From positions 27,191,633 through 27,255,632 of the forward strand of contig CAMGYJ010000009.1 in assembly GCA_946122785.1 (NCBI GenBank): a stretch of 64,000 nt of DNA, in the 5' to 3' direction. The stretch comes from Linum tenue (lineage: Eukaryota; Streptophyta; Magnoliopsida; Malpighiales; Linaceae). Within the stretch, counting starts at the first letter, position 1; every line of letters begins with the position of its first letter. The position numbers and the translations under genes were made by a program. Below the pieces are notes generated by a model, which saw only the letters and a program-made list of their open reading frames with translations, was not told where the DNA came from and searched no databases. This document shows, in pieces, positions 1-10,955 of the stretch.

Positions 1-185
1 CTGTAGTTTGCTAGAGTAGTTTTAGTTCTTTCATCTTAATCTGTTTTGCTAGATAATGAACTGAAGCTGAGTAATAGTAACTCTAGAGACCCGTGGATTC
101 GATATTTATTACTTGAGCCACTATACTGCAGTCCCTTTCATTGGTTACACTTGGCCATTGTTAGGAGTTGTGTCATAGCGAGTCA
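1..185 (+). repeat. 3' end of a truncated Athila-like LTR
   Basis: The last part (GGTTACACTTGGCCATT and the terminal GCGAGTCA) matches the end of the full LTR at 1490-2831 and of the LTR at 50662-51999. It begins before the window. Confidence 0.7.
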
Positions 186-1297
186 GAGTACTAGACTCAA
201 ATTTGCTAAATGACCTGGGAAGACTTCTACCGATGATCGGAGTTGTATGTTGTTGTAGAGGTCTGGAGAACTGCATTGGTTTGAGTAAGGTTTGCTTGGG
301 GACAAGCAAATAGTTAATTGTGAGGGGGATTTGATAACTCGATATTTACACATGCTTTTGTCCACCATTCTTATACTATTTGAGCCTCGTCTCTCGTGTT
401 TTAGGCCGATTTCACGCTAGGTTGTTCTTGTTTGTGATATTACAGGTCCTAGTATGTGAATGAAGGTTTGGGAACGAGTTCGGGGTCGATTGAACGAGGT
501 TGGGACATCCAACGGGAAGCTGAGGAGTTTACACGGCCTGGACATAATTCCTCACTGCCGTGCAATTTGGCCGTGTGAGAGGGCTTATTCTGACAAGGCT
601 GTACGACCCATGTAAGTCTCCCTTTTGGTCGTGCGGTTTATCCAGAGAGTTCACACGGTCAATACCGAATTCTGCTCGGCCGTACATACTGGTCGTGTGA
701 CACCCTGTGAGTAGCGTTTTGAGGTTCACACGGGCGCACTGGAATTTTACACGGCCGTGTGGCCTGGCCGTGTAATCAGGCAGAGTTGGGATTTAACCCA
801 ATTTCAAGTCTTTGAGAAGGGATCCGAGTTTTGAGAGCTGAAACAGAATTTGAGAGAGATTCGACACCATTAGAGCTCGATTGAAGCCTGGAGAAGCACC
901 GATTGACAACCAGAAGCTGATTATCATCCTCCACAAGATGAATTATGCATTTGAAGCTGATTTATCTTCTCTCTATGGAGTAACTTCCTCTCTCACCTAG
1001 GTATGAAGAACCCTAGATTTGTATGTTAGGTTTGATTGTATGAACCCAAGTACTTGATCTTTTGACATTGATTATATTCAATTGAGTCATGATTTCTGAA
1101 TTGCATGAATCCTTATCAAATTCCTGTAGTTTCTGCTTTGACCTAGAAAGAGATTATTTGCTTAGGTTGATAGAGCACCCTTAATTGAAGGTGGTGAAGT
1201 GACTACTTTAGTCGAGGAGTCAATTCACTCCTCTGTAATGGATTTAATCCAATAGAAGAGGTTTTGCACGGTAGGGCCTTAGTTTGTTTACTCCGGT
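186..1297 (+). repeat. Direct duplication, copy 1 (internal remnant plus 966 bp of LTR)
   Basis: This block matches 1344-2455 at a constant offset of 1158 bp, with only a handful of substitutions seen by eye (for example near 236, 470, 710 and 745). It contains a 146-bp internal remnant with the polypurine tract, then the LTR from 332. The LTR stops abruptly at 1297, where the sequence switches to a 46-bp filler. Confidence 0.9.
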
Positions 1298-1343
1298 ACG
1301 AGGTCAACAAGTTTTCTAAGACGTCCCCTATATCTCTCATTGT

Positions 1344-2455
1344 GAGTACTAGACTCAAATTTGCTAAATGACCTGGGAAGACTTCTACCGATGATCGGAG
1401 TTGTATGTTGTTGTAGAGGTCTGGAGAACTGCATCTGTTTGAGTAAGGTTTGCTTGGGGACAAGCAAATAGTTAATTGTGAGGGGGATTTGATAACTCGA
1501 TATTTACACATGCTTTTGTCCACCATTCTTATACTATTTGAGCCTCGTCTCTCGTGTTTTAGGCCGATTTCACGCTAGGTTGTTCTTGTTTGTGATATTA
1601 CAGGTCCTAGTACGTGAATGAAGGTTTGGGAACGAGTTCGGGGTCGATTGAACGAGGTTGGGACATCCAACGGGAAGCTGAGGAGTTTACACGGCCTGGA
1701 CATAATTCCTCACTGCCGTGCAATTTGGCCGTGTGAGAGGGCTTATTCTGACAAGGCTGTACGACCCATGTAAGTCTCCCTTTTGGTCGTGCGGTTTATC
1801 CAGAGAGTTCACACGGTCAATACCGAATTCTGCTCGGCCGTACATACTGGTCGTGTGACACCCTGTGAGCAGCGTTTTGAGGTTCACACGGGCATACTGG
1901 AATTTTACACGGCCGTGTGGCCTGGCCGTGTAATCAGGCAGAGTTGGGATTTAACCCAATTTCAAGTCTTTGAGAAGGGATCCGAGTTTTGAGAGCTGAA
2001 ACAGAATTTGAGAGAGATTCGACACCATTAGAGCTCGATTGAAGCCTGGAGAAGCACCAATTGACAACCAGAAGCTGATTATCATCCTCCACAAGATGAA
2101 TTATGCATTTGAAGCTGATTTATCTTCTCTCTATGGAGTAACTTCCTCTCTCACCTAGGTATGAAGAACCCTAGATTTGTATGTTAGGTTTGATTGTATG
2201 AACCCAAGTACTTGATCTTTTGACATTGATTATATTCAATTGAGTCATGATTTCTGAATTGCATGAATCCTTATCAAATTCCTGTAGTTTCTGCTTTGAC
2301 CTAGAAAGAGATTATTTGCTTAGGTTGATAGAGCACCCTTAATTGAAGGTGGTGAAGTGACTACTTTAGTCGAGGAGTCAATTCACTCCTCTGTAATGGA
2401 TTTAATCCAATAGAAGAGGTTTTGCACGGTAGGGCCTTAGTTTGTTTACTCCGGT
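1344..2455 (+). repeat. Direct duplication, copy 2
   Basis: Second copy of the 186-1297 block. After 2455 the LTR continues uninterrupted to its natural end at 2831, so this copy retains the full 1342-bp LTR. Confidence 0.9.
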
Positions 2456-2831
2456 GGAGGTTAGTCGCCCGCCGGGTATTTAGATTGAGAGGGTCTGGAG
2501 ACCTTTAGTCGAGACTTCAGACTGGTTAAGAATCTTCAGCAGTATAACTGTCATTGAATCTAGACTTGGTGAATTACAATTTGACTTAACTACAATCTAG
2601 GGGTAACCATATCTGGGTGACATCTCTCAAACTTGAATCACAACTTAGTTGCTTTGTGTTTGGCTAGATTAGTTATAACTTCACTAGAGTTAAACAACTA
2701 GATAACAAGAATCCCACAGAGTAGTCATCATACCTAGGCTTTGGGTTGACAAATAAAGCTAAACCCGCTATACTACTCATTAGTAGGTGGTTACACTGAC
2801 CATTTTCTAGTGTGACGGTAAAAGCGAGTCA
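1490..2831 (+). repeat. Full-length Athila-like LTR (1342 bp)
   Basis: It starts TGATAACTCG after a polypurine tract and ends GCGAGTCA. Its length is nearly that of the related 1338-bp LTR at 50662-51999, and both carry the stretch CGATTTCACGCTAGGTTGT. Short open frames inside are fortuitous. Confidence 0.8.
1686..1940. promoter_or_regulatory. Cluster of CACGGCCGTG-like palindromes in the LTR
   Basis: At least seven variants of the core GGCCGTG/CACGGCC occur within about 250 bp, including the near-perfect palindrome ACACGGCCGTGTGG around 1907. An AT-rich GATTTAACCC follows. The position upstream of the presumed transcription start suggests a U3 regulatory array; that role is an inference. 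The same cluster occurs at 528-782 in the duplicated copy. Confidence 0.45.
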
Positions 2832-3590
2832 GGTTGTCAGGTACAAGACACTGAAGAATTCTATCCACTTTAGAGCATGAGTCATCTTGGAGGAAGTTTA
2901 TTCATTTTGCTTATTTTTTAGTAAGTGACGTGTCGTTTTGGCCCTGAGAGCTATATCATAGTTGTCTTTTGTCTTTGTAGTGGCAAAACAAGTTTTTTCA
3001 TCAAAAGACAGGTTGCTTGCAGACTATCGTGTTTTCCTGGAGTCGGTCTTGCAATTGAGTCATTGTACCAAGTTTGGTTGAATCAGTTTTGTAATCGAGT
3101 CGTTGTATCATGCCCTTTGAGCTTGTCTTCAGAAAAAAAAGCCCTACTTTTGTTTCATTTTACATTTCACCTCATCAAATAAAGTTGAATGTTTAGCTCC
3201 AAATATTTCATTTCCATATTTCAGTTTTACTAAAAATGAACCCCAGTTTGTATTTTACATGAAGATAATACGAGTTTGATCATAATATGACAACGATGAA
3301 GCTCTCTAAGTATGAATTTGATATTAATTAAATTTCAAACTCTAAACTTCCAAAGTTCAGCAAGCTGAGATTGGGTTATTTGTCGGATTATCAAATCGAT
3401 ATTTACATCATATGGCGAATATGGATTGGCAACTGTTGGAAATGTTCGGTTTCTACCAATAACATGTTAATCCATAGGAGAATTCTGCAACTAATATTAT
3501 GACTCATCGTGATTAGATGGAATATTTAAAAAGTTTGACTTGATCTGATACATTTTATTTTACTTGATCAGCTGGATCTGAATGATACAA
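2832..3590. other. Intergenic sequence, nothing recognised
   Basis: AT-rich DNA without a convincing coding frame or a repeat boundary that I can support. Confidence 0.5.
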
Positions 3591-3591
3591 C

Positions 3592-3665
3592 TAGTGATGG
3601 CAATGGGGCGGGGCGGGTATCTCAATACCCATACCCCGCCCCACGCTACTGTCTAATAAGTTGAA
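3592..3665. mobile_element. One end of a hAT-like MITE (GATGGCAATGGGG type)
   Basis: TAGTGATGGCAATGGGGCGG is followed by a GC-rich hairpin formed by the GGGGCGGGG and CCCCGCCCC arms. The start resembles the terminal repeats of the elements at 55030-55711 and 59066-59619. No matching second end was found, so this is a fragment. Confidence 0.4.
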
Positions 3666-4308
3666 AGATTCACTCTAATTATATTTTATTTGAAAAAAGT
3701 CAAAATAAGATAAATATATATAGATATTGTAAGAAATTGAGATAAAATGGATCAAGAATGGGACGGGGCGATGACGCATTAAAAGTACGAAAGATGACGC
3801 ATGTTCTGATTGGTTCACATAAATAATGACGAGCACGGACCAGATCGAATAAAACGGAGCCCAAACCGTTGGCCGAACAGAAGAAGTTACCCGAACCTTC
3901 ACTTAACCAAACATGCTAAACACTCTGAAGCTCAGAAGATGAAGCCCAATCATCGATGGTCCCATTGAAAGCAAACAGCTGAATCTGGACGCGTAGACAC
4001 AGCCCAACTCGACTTTGGACTGGCCCTTTTGATTTTGGTGAAGGTGAACTAGTAGACAAACAATAACAGCTCAATCTCTATACTCCAAAATCGGTATTTC
4101 ATTAGTGACTTCTAAAATTAATTATCTTATTATCGAAAAATAAAACTAATTATCTCTGACTTTTCCCTTTTTAAGTGAACAATAATAATTAGATAACAGA
4201 AGATAAGCCAAGACTCCATGATCTTTACGTTAATCATTATAAATATAAATGATTTATAGTAGATACACAAGATAATTCACAATAAGTGTATTTTTAATCG
4301 GGTAATTT

Positions 4309-4412
4309 ATTAAATTGGTCACATATGTTTGGAGCTCTAACAAAATGGTCACAAACGTTTAAAACAAAACAAAAATGTCACACAAGTATCATGATATAAT
4401 AAAACAATCCGT
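4309..4412 (+). repeat. Left arm of an inverted repeat flanking the LINE
   Basis: The stretch with AAAATGGTCACAAACGTTT and the following 50 bases resembles the reverse complement of 10840-10955. The arms lie either side of the LINE, which suggests that the LINE landed in an older element with long inverted ends of roughly 660 bp. Confidence 0.45.
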
Positions 4413-4540
4413 TTGTCTTGTTTTAGCCATATTTACATACAAAATTACCAATTAACTTTGTTAATAAATAATAATATATTGGGATAATCAACAATGCAAG
4501 AAAGTAAAGAACACACATAGTTACGTGACTCACTATTCAC

Positions 4541-4585
4541 TAACACAATGCGTGTTTTTTTTATGAAGGTAACACAATGCGTGTT
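4541..4585. repeat. 13-bp insertion between 16-bp perfect direct repeats
   Basis: TAACACAATGCGTGTT occurs at 4541-4556 and 4570-4585. The 13 bases between them read CCTTCATAAAAAA on the minus strand, an A-rich end. This is what an extremely 5'-truncated target-primed insertion would leave. Confidence 0.5.
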
Positions 4586-4819
4586 AGTTAGTCCACAGGC
4601 AGAAAAGAGTCAGCTTCGTTATATATGAGGAGATTATAGATTACAGAAGGGTTTAGAAGTATATATAGTCCTTCTCCGTATGGTCTAACCATAATAGCAA
4701 GACCTCCGTGACTTCAACTCAACGACAAATAATTCAATTCAATCCATATCAACAAGTTTGTTGACACAGTGCAAAATTAACAATTAAAAATATATTAGAC
4801 ACTAATCAACCTCGTAAAA

Positions 4820-7800
4820 CTACCACTTTTTTTTTTGATAGGTAACCTGCTTTATATAAAATTTTGCAGCACTGTCAGTTACATTATCCAGACTGAGCTG
4901 GTCAATTAAGAACACAGGTGGGCGATCAAGCCACACTTCTCTACTATCCCATTGGGTACCACTGTGTGCCATTATGTGAGCTGCCTCATTAGCTTCCCGC
5001 CGAGTGTGGCGTACCAACTCAGCACCCAGATTCGCTCGGCCAAAATAATGCTTGACACTGCTGCAAATAATTCCAACTTCATTAGCTATAGGAGCCTCGT
5101 CTCGAAGGTAGTTAACCACATTAAGGCAGTCCATTTCCAGCACAATGCGCTTGATCCCCAGCTGCCTAGCCAGCTGAACTCCGAATTCTGCTGCGAGAAC
5201 CTCCGCCATATCCACACTGTGTATGCCCCGTACTCGTTTGGCCGCCGCTGCTATGAACCGACCCTGGTAGTCGGGTATAACAGCCCCGAGACCAGCTCCC
5301 TCTCCTTCAGGCAGTAGGCCAGCATCAGTATTTACTTTCGTCCACCCTACTGGCGGCCGATCCCACCTAGCAGGTTGGCTGTCTTCAATGATTTCTTCCT
5401 TCTGGTTCCTTTGGTATTCATGGAGGAAAGCCAACGCTCGCATCACCACTTCATCTTCCGGCCACTTATGTCCATTGAAGCACTGAGCATTTCGTTCATT
5501 CCACAAGGCCCATAGCAAAGTTGCCCATTCCTCAAAAACTTCCTTCGGCTGCTCCTTAGCTACCTTCGACATCCATGTCAAACAATCCATCGTTTTCGGT
5601 ACGTCAAACACTGCCGCTAGAGGTGACCCTCGCCAGATTCTAGAGCTCCAACTACATTCGCGGAAACGGTGGATCTAGGTTTCCGTCTCGTTACAGTAGG
5701 GGCAGATGTCACTCCGCCGTTCATTATGCGCACTGATTTTCTGGCCTGTAGATAAAACTTCTCTGGCGAATCTCCATAAGAATTGCCTCACCTTTGGTGG
5801 AATGTTCAATGCCCAGAGCTGCTTCCATATTTCTTTGCTTCCCCTGGCTTGGATACCTTCCTCGACCATATAACCTTCTAACCACTGGCGATAGCCGTCC
5901 TTCACAGTATATATGCCGCAGTCATTATGATGCCAAATGAGCTGGTCCTGTACCTCTCGCCCACGCAGGGGAATGTTGAGTATCATGCGGACTGTTTCCT
6001 GGGGGAAGCATCTTGTCAGCAGAGCCTCATCCCATTGCTCAGTCTCCGGCTCTATAAGATCTCGAACGTATGCATCGACAGGAAGCTCCCTTGGGGCCGA
6101 AGTGACAAAAGTGCTCGGCCCTTCCGGCAGCCAACGGTCTCCCCAGATTCTCACCTGCTCTCCGTTTCCAATCCGCCATCGGAGCCCCTTGCATAAGAAC
6201 TCTTGTGCCCCCATCAAACTCCTCCAGATATAGCTCGGGTTGTACCCAATATTCGCGTCTAGAATCGAGCAGTGTTTATGGTACTTAGCCTTGAGAATTC
6301 TTGCTATCAACGATGATGGTCTTTGGCTAAGGGACCATAGCTGTTTTGCTAGGAGCGCCATATTAAAACCCTTCATATCCCTGAAACCCATACCCCCATC
6401 CTCCTTCAGCATCACCAGTTCTTCCCTGCGCAGCCAGTGTGCTCGCCGCTCACTCCCCTTTTGACCCCACCAAAAATTGATGATTAACCGATGCACCTCA
6501 TCTAGGATCCCATCCGGAAGCTTAAATACAGACATAGCGTATGTGAGCTGGGCTTGTGCTACTGATTTAATCAACACTTCATGTGCTGCCGTCGACATCA
6601 CTCTCTCCTTCCAGCCCTTCAGTTTCTGCTTCACCCTCTCTTTGAGACCCTCGAACAGGGCTTTTTTGGATCGGCCCACTTCTGTCACCAGGCCGAGATA
6701 CTTGTCCTGCTTCTCCACGATTTTCATCTCGAGAGTACCACCCACAACAAGTCTGCTATGTGGTTTAACGTTAGCTCCAAACGAAACTTCTGACTTCTGA
6801 AAATTGACAAGTTGCCCTGATTCTCCTGCATATGCCTGTAGGATACTTTTTAACTCCAAGCTCTCCTGCTGTGTTGCCCTGGCAAAAAAGATACTATCGT
6901 CAGCAAAAAAGAGATGGGTAATCACCGGGGCTCCCCTAACCACCTCCAGCCCATGCAACCGGCCTTCTGTCATTGCCCGGGTTGTATAGGCCGATAATCC
7001 CTCCGCACACAGCAGGAAGAGATAAGGTGAGAGAGGGTCACCCTGCCGAATGCCCCTACTCGGGGAAAAAGTAGGAGAGCGATGGCCGTTGACCAGCACA
7101 GAATACGAGACTGAAGTCACACCCATCATAATGAGTTTGATCCACTGTTCATCAAAACCCAGGCGACGCATTACTCCCTCCAGAAAATTCCACTCCACCG
7201 GTCATAGGCCTTCGCCATATCAATCTTCGCTGCAAAGAAACCATGCTTCCATTTTTTGCTTTTCTTCATCGTATGGAAACACTCAAATGCAGCCATGATG
7301 TTGTCCGTGATCAATCTCCCAGGCACAAAAGCACTCTGCTGTGGAGAGATTATCTTGTTCAGCAGTGACTTCATTCTGTTCGCCAGGACCTTCGACACAA
7401 TCTTGTACAAGACATTGCACAAGCTTATGGGCCGGTACTACTTTGGGGAGGTCGGTTGCTTCGCTTCGGAATTAGGGCGATGAGAGTATGGTTTAGGCCC
7501 TCTGGTAGAACTCCTGTAGTAAGAATTTGCAGAACTGCAGCTGTCACTTCCTCCCCTATAATGTCCCAATATTTTCGAAAAAAGAACACTGATAGGCCAT
7601 CAGCTCCTGGAGCCTTTCGTTTCCCCATCTGCTTAAGGGCCCCAAAAATTTCTTCTCGAGTAAACGGCTGCAGGAGGGCTTCATTATCCTCATTGGTGAC
7701 TCGCGGCGAGATCGAGTCAAGCACTGGCCATGTCGTGGGAGCTTCCCCTGTCGTAAACAGTTTTTCAAAGTATTGCACCATACAAGAAGTAACTCCATCC

Positions 7801-8966
7801 TGCCCTACATACCACCTCCCTGCTTCATCTTTAATCCTTCTTATTGAGTTCCTCTTTCGCCTGGCCGATGCTTTTCTATGGAAAAAATTAGTGTTCTTGT
7901 CCCCACCCTTTAGCCATCCTACTCTTGATCGCTGCTGCCAGTACTGCTCTTCGTTGTCCAAACAGTCCGCCATTTCCCTTTCCAAAGCTCGGCATTGTTC
8001 TAAGACTCCCTCAGTTTTTGGCATCCGCTCGAGCGCCCTCAATGCCCGGTTAATCCGATCCTTCTGTTTAGTGAACTGGGGAAAAGTACTTTGGCTCCAC
8101 TCCTCCAATTTCTGACCACAAGTTGACATTCTTTGTAGAATGTTCGATCCATCCAAATTCCAGGCCTGCTCCACGATGCTTGCACAAGCCATGTGTTTCG
8201 ACCAGTACGGCTCAAACCGAAAGGAGCGCCCCCATCGAATTTCCACATCTTCGGCTCCTCGAGTGTCACATGTAATTGGGCGGTGGTCGGAGCTTGCCCT
8301 ATCACAGTGTTGTACCCGGTTTTGAGTAAAAATTTGTCGCCATCCATCATTTGCCACAAAGCGATCAAGTCGCTCCTCTATGTAACCTCCATGGGTCCGC
8401 CTATTCTCCCATGTAAAAGGGTACCCATGGAAGCCCAAGTCTTGGAGCCCTGCCTCTCGGAGACAGTCGTCAAAATTGCTCATCTCTTGTTCATGAACTC
8501 CTCTACCGCCACTCTTTTCTTCAGCTGAGCAAACCTGATTGAAATCTCCCCCACAGAGCCATGGACCATTCCATTGTTGGCTCAGTGAAGTTAATAGCTC
8601 CCAGGTTTTCCATTTATCATTACTATTTGGCCATCCATAGATGCCCGTAAACCGCCACGTACCTACACCTTCCTCCTCGACTGCAACATCCACATGGTTG
8701 AAAGAAATATCCATCATCGTGATACACAGCTCCTCCCCCCACCATATACTTAATCCGCCCGCTCTATTCCTTATAGAAATATTTGCTGGCCAGCTCTCAC
8801 CATATTTGAATCCACACAAGTCACGTAAAGTCGTATTCTCTGTCACTGTCTGTTTAGTTTCCGTTAGAAAAACCACATGGGGGGAAGTACGTCGCAAAAG
8901 TGCACGTAATGAATTCACTGCTCGCTTATTCCCCAATCCGCGGCAGTTGTAGCTTAAGATTCTCAT
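4820..8966 (-). pseudogene. LINE ORF2: endonuclease, reverse transcriptase, RNase H (broken)
   Basis: It would encode the nicking and reverse-transcribing enzyme of target-primed retrotransposition. In order: an APE-type endonuclease from the start at 8966 (SYNCRGLGN, FLTETK, GDFNQ, SDHRPI); a reverse transcriptase with [12 protein letters not shown] (near 7300), [10 protein letters not shown] (near 7210), RGIRQGDPLSPYLF (near 7040) and the catalytic FADD (near 6900); a zinc-binding region ending near 5700; and an RNase H-like domain from 5330 leftward (VNTDAGL start). Breaks: frameshifts near 7430 and 7195, and an in-frame TAG at 5675-5677 that separates RT from RNase H in the same frame. 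The last frame runs through the poly(A) and stops only in the flanking target duplication. Confidence 0.9.
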
Positions 8967-10679
8967 CTGATCCGTGGAGGGGATAGGTTCCCCGCACCAT
9001 TTTTGCTCATTCCACTCTTCGACCCGCCATTAATGGCTCTATCCTTCCCGCCCGGCTTTCCATCATGCTGCTTTAGACTAGCTGAAGTTTCCTTCTGCGG
9101 GGCCTTCTGCTTGCGGTTACCTTGTGAGTTATGAAAAGTCTGGGGGCTCCGGAGCAAGTCCGTACCCATACTTATAGGCCTATGCCCACTCGTCGAGCGC
9201 TCAACTGGTGCTTCCTGGGGAACTTCCCCAACATGTTTGTGCTGTTGAGCTACACTCTGGTGCCCCTCGCTTCTCAAATCGTTACTTCTCTGGTTCCCAC
9301 CCCCGCCAGCTGAGTTATCCGAGGGAGGCTGCTGGACTATGTTGGTAGGGTTGGTGTTTTCTTTTGTCAGTGCTTCCTCTTCCGTCATTTCAGCATCCTG
9401 TAAGTTATGGTCATTTTCGAGTCGCATTTCTGCATCCTTGGCCCCTTCCACATCCTGCAAATCTTTCTCTAGTACCGCAAAGCGTGACCCTGTGGCCTCT
9501 TTGGCAGCTAGTGATGAGGTATTGCCACCTAGGGACGCATTAGTGTTACCTTCAGGAGTGCCTGACTTCGTCTTCCAATTTTTACCCTTCGGTTTCGCTA
9601 CCATCCACTCCCCATACGGAGTTTCATTAGCCTTGTCTTTCTCCTCCTGTGTCTGTTTTGGCTGCAAGGGCTCATCTATGGGTCTTAATAGCGGGCATGA
9701 TACTCTGGCATGTCCATATTTTCCACACTCAGTGCATATACGGTGCAATCCTTCATACTCGATGTAATAGGTTAGCCCTTCTATTTTGTACTGGGAGAGG
9801 AGCGGTCGAGTAAGGTCCACTTCCACACTGACTCTTCCATAACGTCCACGGTCCCCCGTTTGTGTTGCACGATCCACCCTGACCGGCCTACCAATACGTG
9901 ACGCTATACGCTCTATGGCTTCCTTGTTGATAAACTCCCGGGGGAGGCCTGGCAGCCTAGCCCAGATCATAGTCGAGGCAACCTCTGCAAGTTGCGGATT
10001 AAAATTCCGCCGCCATGGTCGAATGGTAATGTAGTAGTCACTGATCATCCACGGCCCGCCCACTGCTGCGCGTTCATAATCAGTCTGGTTTGTAAACCGA
10101 ACAACATAAAAACCGTAAGCGAGACTTGCTACTTGAATATTGCCTGTCTTAGCCCACAGTGTCTCAAGTCTACGTGAAATCACCGGGAAAGGAACGCCCA
10201 AGGACTTTGACGATGAGTGCTGACCGCCACTCTCGTCGCCATCTTTGTTTTTCCATCGCCGTAAAAGCTATCGTGGGGCACCTTGGGTCATCATCTTCTG
10301 GAATTTCATCGTCTAGGTCATCTTCTTTCATGGCAGTTGCGACATCTTCAGAATCCGATTCAGCCACGTACCACTCATCATCCACATGCATATTTCTGAA
10401 TAGCTTACGTGCTCCGTCGTTCATCCATGCATTATCCTGCTTCTGTCGAGTAGTCTCGCCCCCATCCCCTGCCCTCGGCGAGGGAGTGTCATCAGCCATA
10501 TAATCAGATCCAAAAAGAGGGTTTTCCATCATAGGTTTCGCACGCTTCTTCAGTTGTTGGGTTTCTCGTTCTCCCTTTGCATTAGGGGAAGATGTTGCCG
10601 ACGGGGCCCGGCGGATGCCAGCACTGGATTCAGCCTGACCGGCGCTCGGAGGAGTGCCCCCCGGCGCAGGTGCGGCCAT
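8963..10679 (-). pseudogene. LINE ORF1: nucleic-acid-binding protein with CCHC knuckle (frameshifted)
   Basis: It would coat the LINE RNA. The start at 10679 opens a Pro/Ala/Ser-rich leader and an acidic stretch, then a DUF4283-like region (GFYVVRFTNQTDYERA), then the zinc knuckle CTECGKYGHARVSC near 9730, then a charged low-complexity tail ending PPRIR. One base too many in a GGG run near 10197 shifts the frame between the N-terminal part (10170-10679) and the rest (8963-10201). The stop codon overlaps the ORF2 start as ATGA (8963-8966). Confidence 0.85.
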
Positions 10680-10790
10680 GGAAGATCGGCGCGCCGAGAG
10701 GGTTTTTTTTGCGTAGGGTTTTCTCGCCGTTCCGAAAGTCTCGGCGATTTATCTGAGTTAAGCATGCAATGAGAAGATGCTTTTTTTGTA
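10680..10790 (-). other. LINE 5' leader
   Basis: Between the ORF1 start and the right-hand target duplication. GC-rich next to the ORF, AT-rich at the far end. Its completeness suggests a full-length or nearly full-length insertion. Confidence 0.6.
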
Positions 10791-10839
10791 AAAACTACCA
10801 CTTTTGAGGAGTAAGTTAACTTGTCATTTTGAATGGAAA

Positions 10840-10955
10840 TGTGAATGAAAAGACATGGAATAGTGGTTTTGTTATATTGTGGTACTTCTGTGACCTTTTT
10901 GTTACATTTCAAACATTTGTGACCATTTTTGTTGGATATTTGGCATTTGGGTGAG
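10840..10955 (-). repeat. Right arm of the inverted repeat flanking the LINE
   Basis: Its reverse complement matches 4330-4412 over about 75 bp (ATGGTCACAAATGTTT and GGTCACAGAAGTA on the minus strand). See the left arm at 4309. Confidence 0.45.

Larger units (their letters stand above)
1..2831 (+). mobile_element. Athila-like multi-LTR array (LTR-internal-LTR-internal-LTR)
   Basis: Three LTR segments are separated by two copies of a 146-bp internal remnant: LTR end 1-185, internal 186-331, LTR 332-1297 (lacks its 3' part), 46-bp filler 1298-1343, internal 1344-1489, full LTR 1490-2831. Each internal piece ends in a polypurine tract (GAGGGGGATT) just before the LTR start TGATAACTCG, and complete LTRs end GAGTCA. 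No gag or pol remains. The LTR shares long stretches with the Athila-like element at 45108-51999, so assignment to that lineage is an inference from shared LTR sequence. The 5' limit lies outside the window. Confidence 0.8.
4831..10790 (-). mobile_element. L1-type LINE with a 15-bp target-site duplication
   Basis: Non-LTR retrotransposon on the minus strand. AAAACTACCACTTTT is found at 4816-4830 and 10791-10805 and brackets the element. The 3' end at the left carries a short poly(A) (T-run near 4831-4837 on the plus strand). Order on the minus strand: about 110 bp of 5' leader, ORF1 (RNA-binding, CCHC), ORF2 (endonuclease, reverse transcriptase, zinc-binding region, RNase H). The element is close to full length but carries one frameshift in ORF1, and two frameshifts plus one in-frame stop in ORF2, so it is inactive. 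Confidence 0.9.

Noticed and set aside
2925..3182. 85-codon open frame on the plus strand
   Set aside because: No recognisable domain, AT-rich composition like its surroundings and no splice or promoter context.
7456..8115. 219-codon plus-strand frame and other plus-strand frames across 4950-10180
   Set aside because: They are shadows of the minus-strand LINE coding region; conserved motifs occur only in the minus-strand frames.
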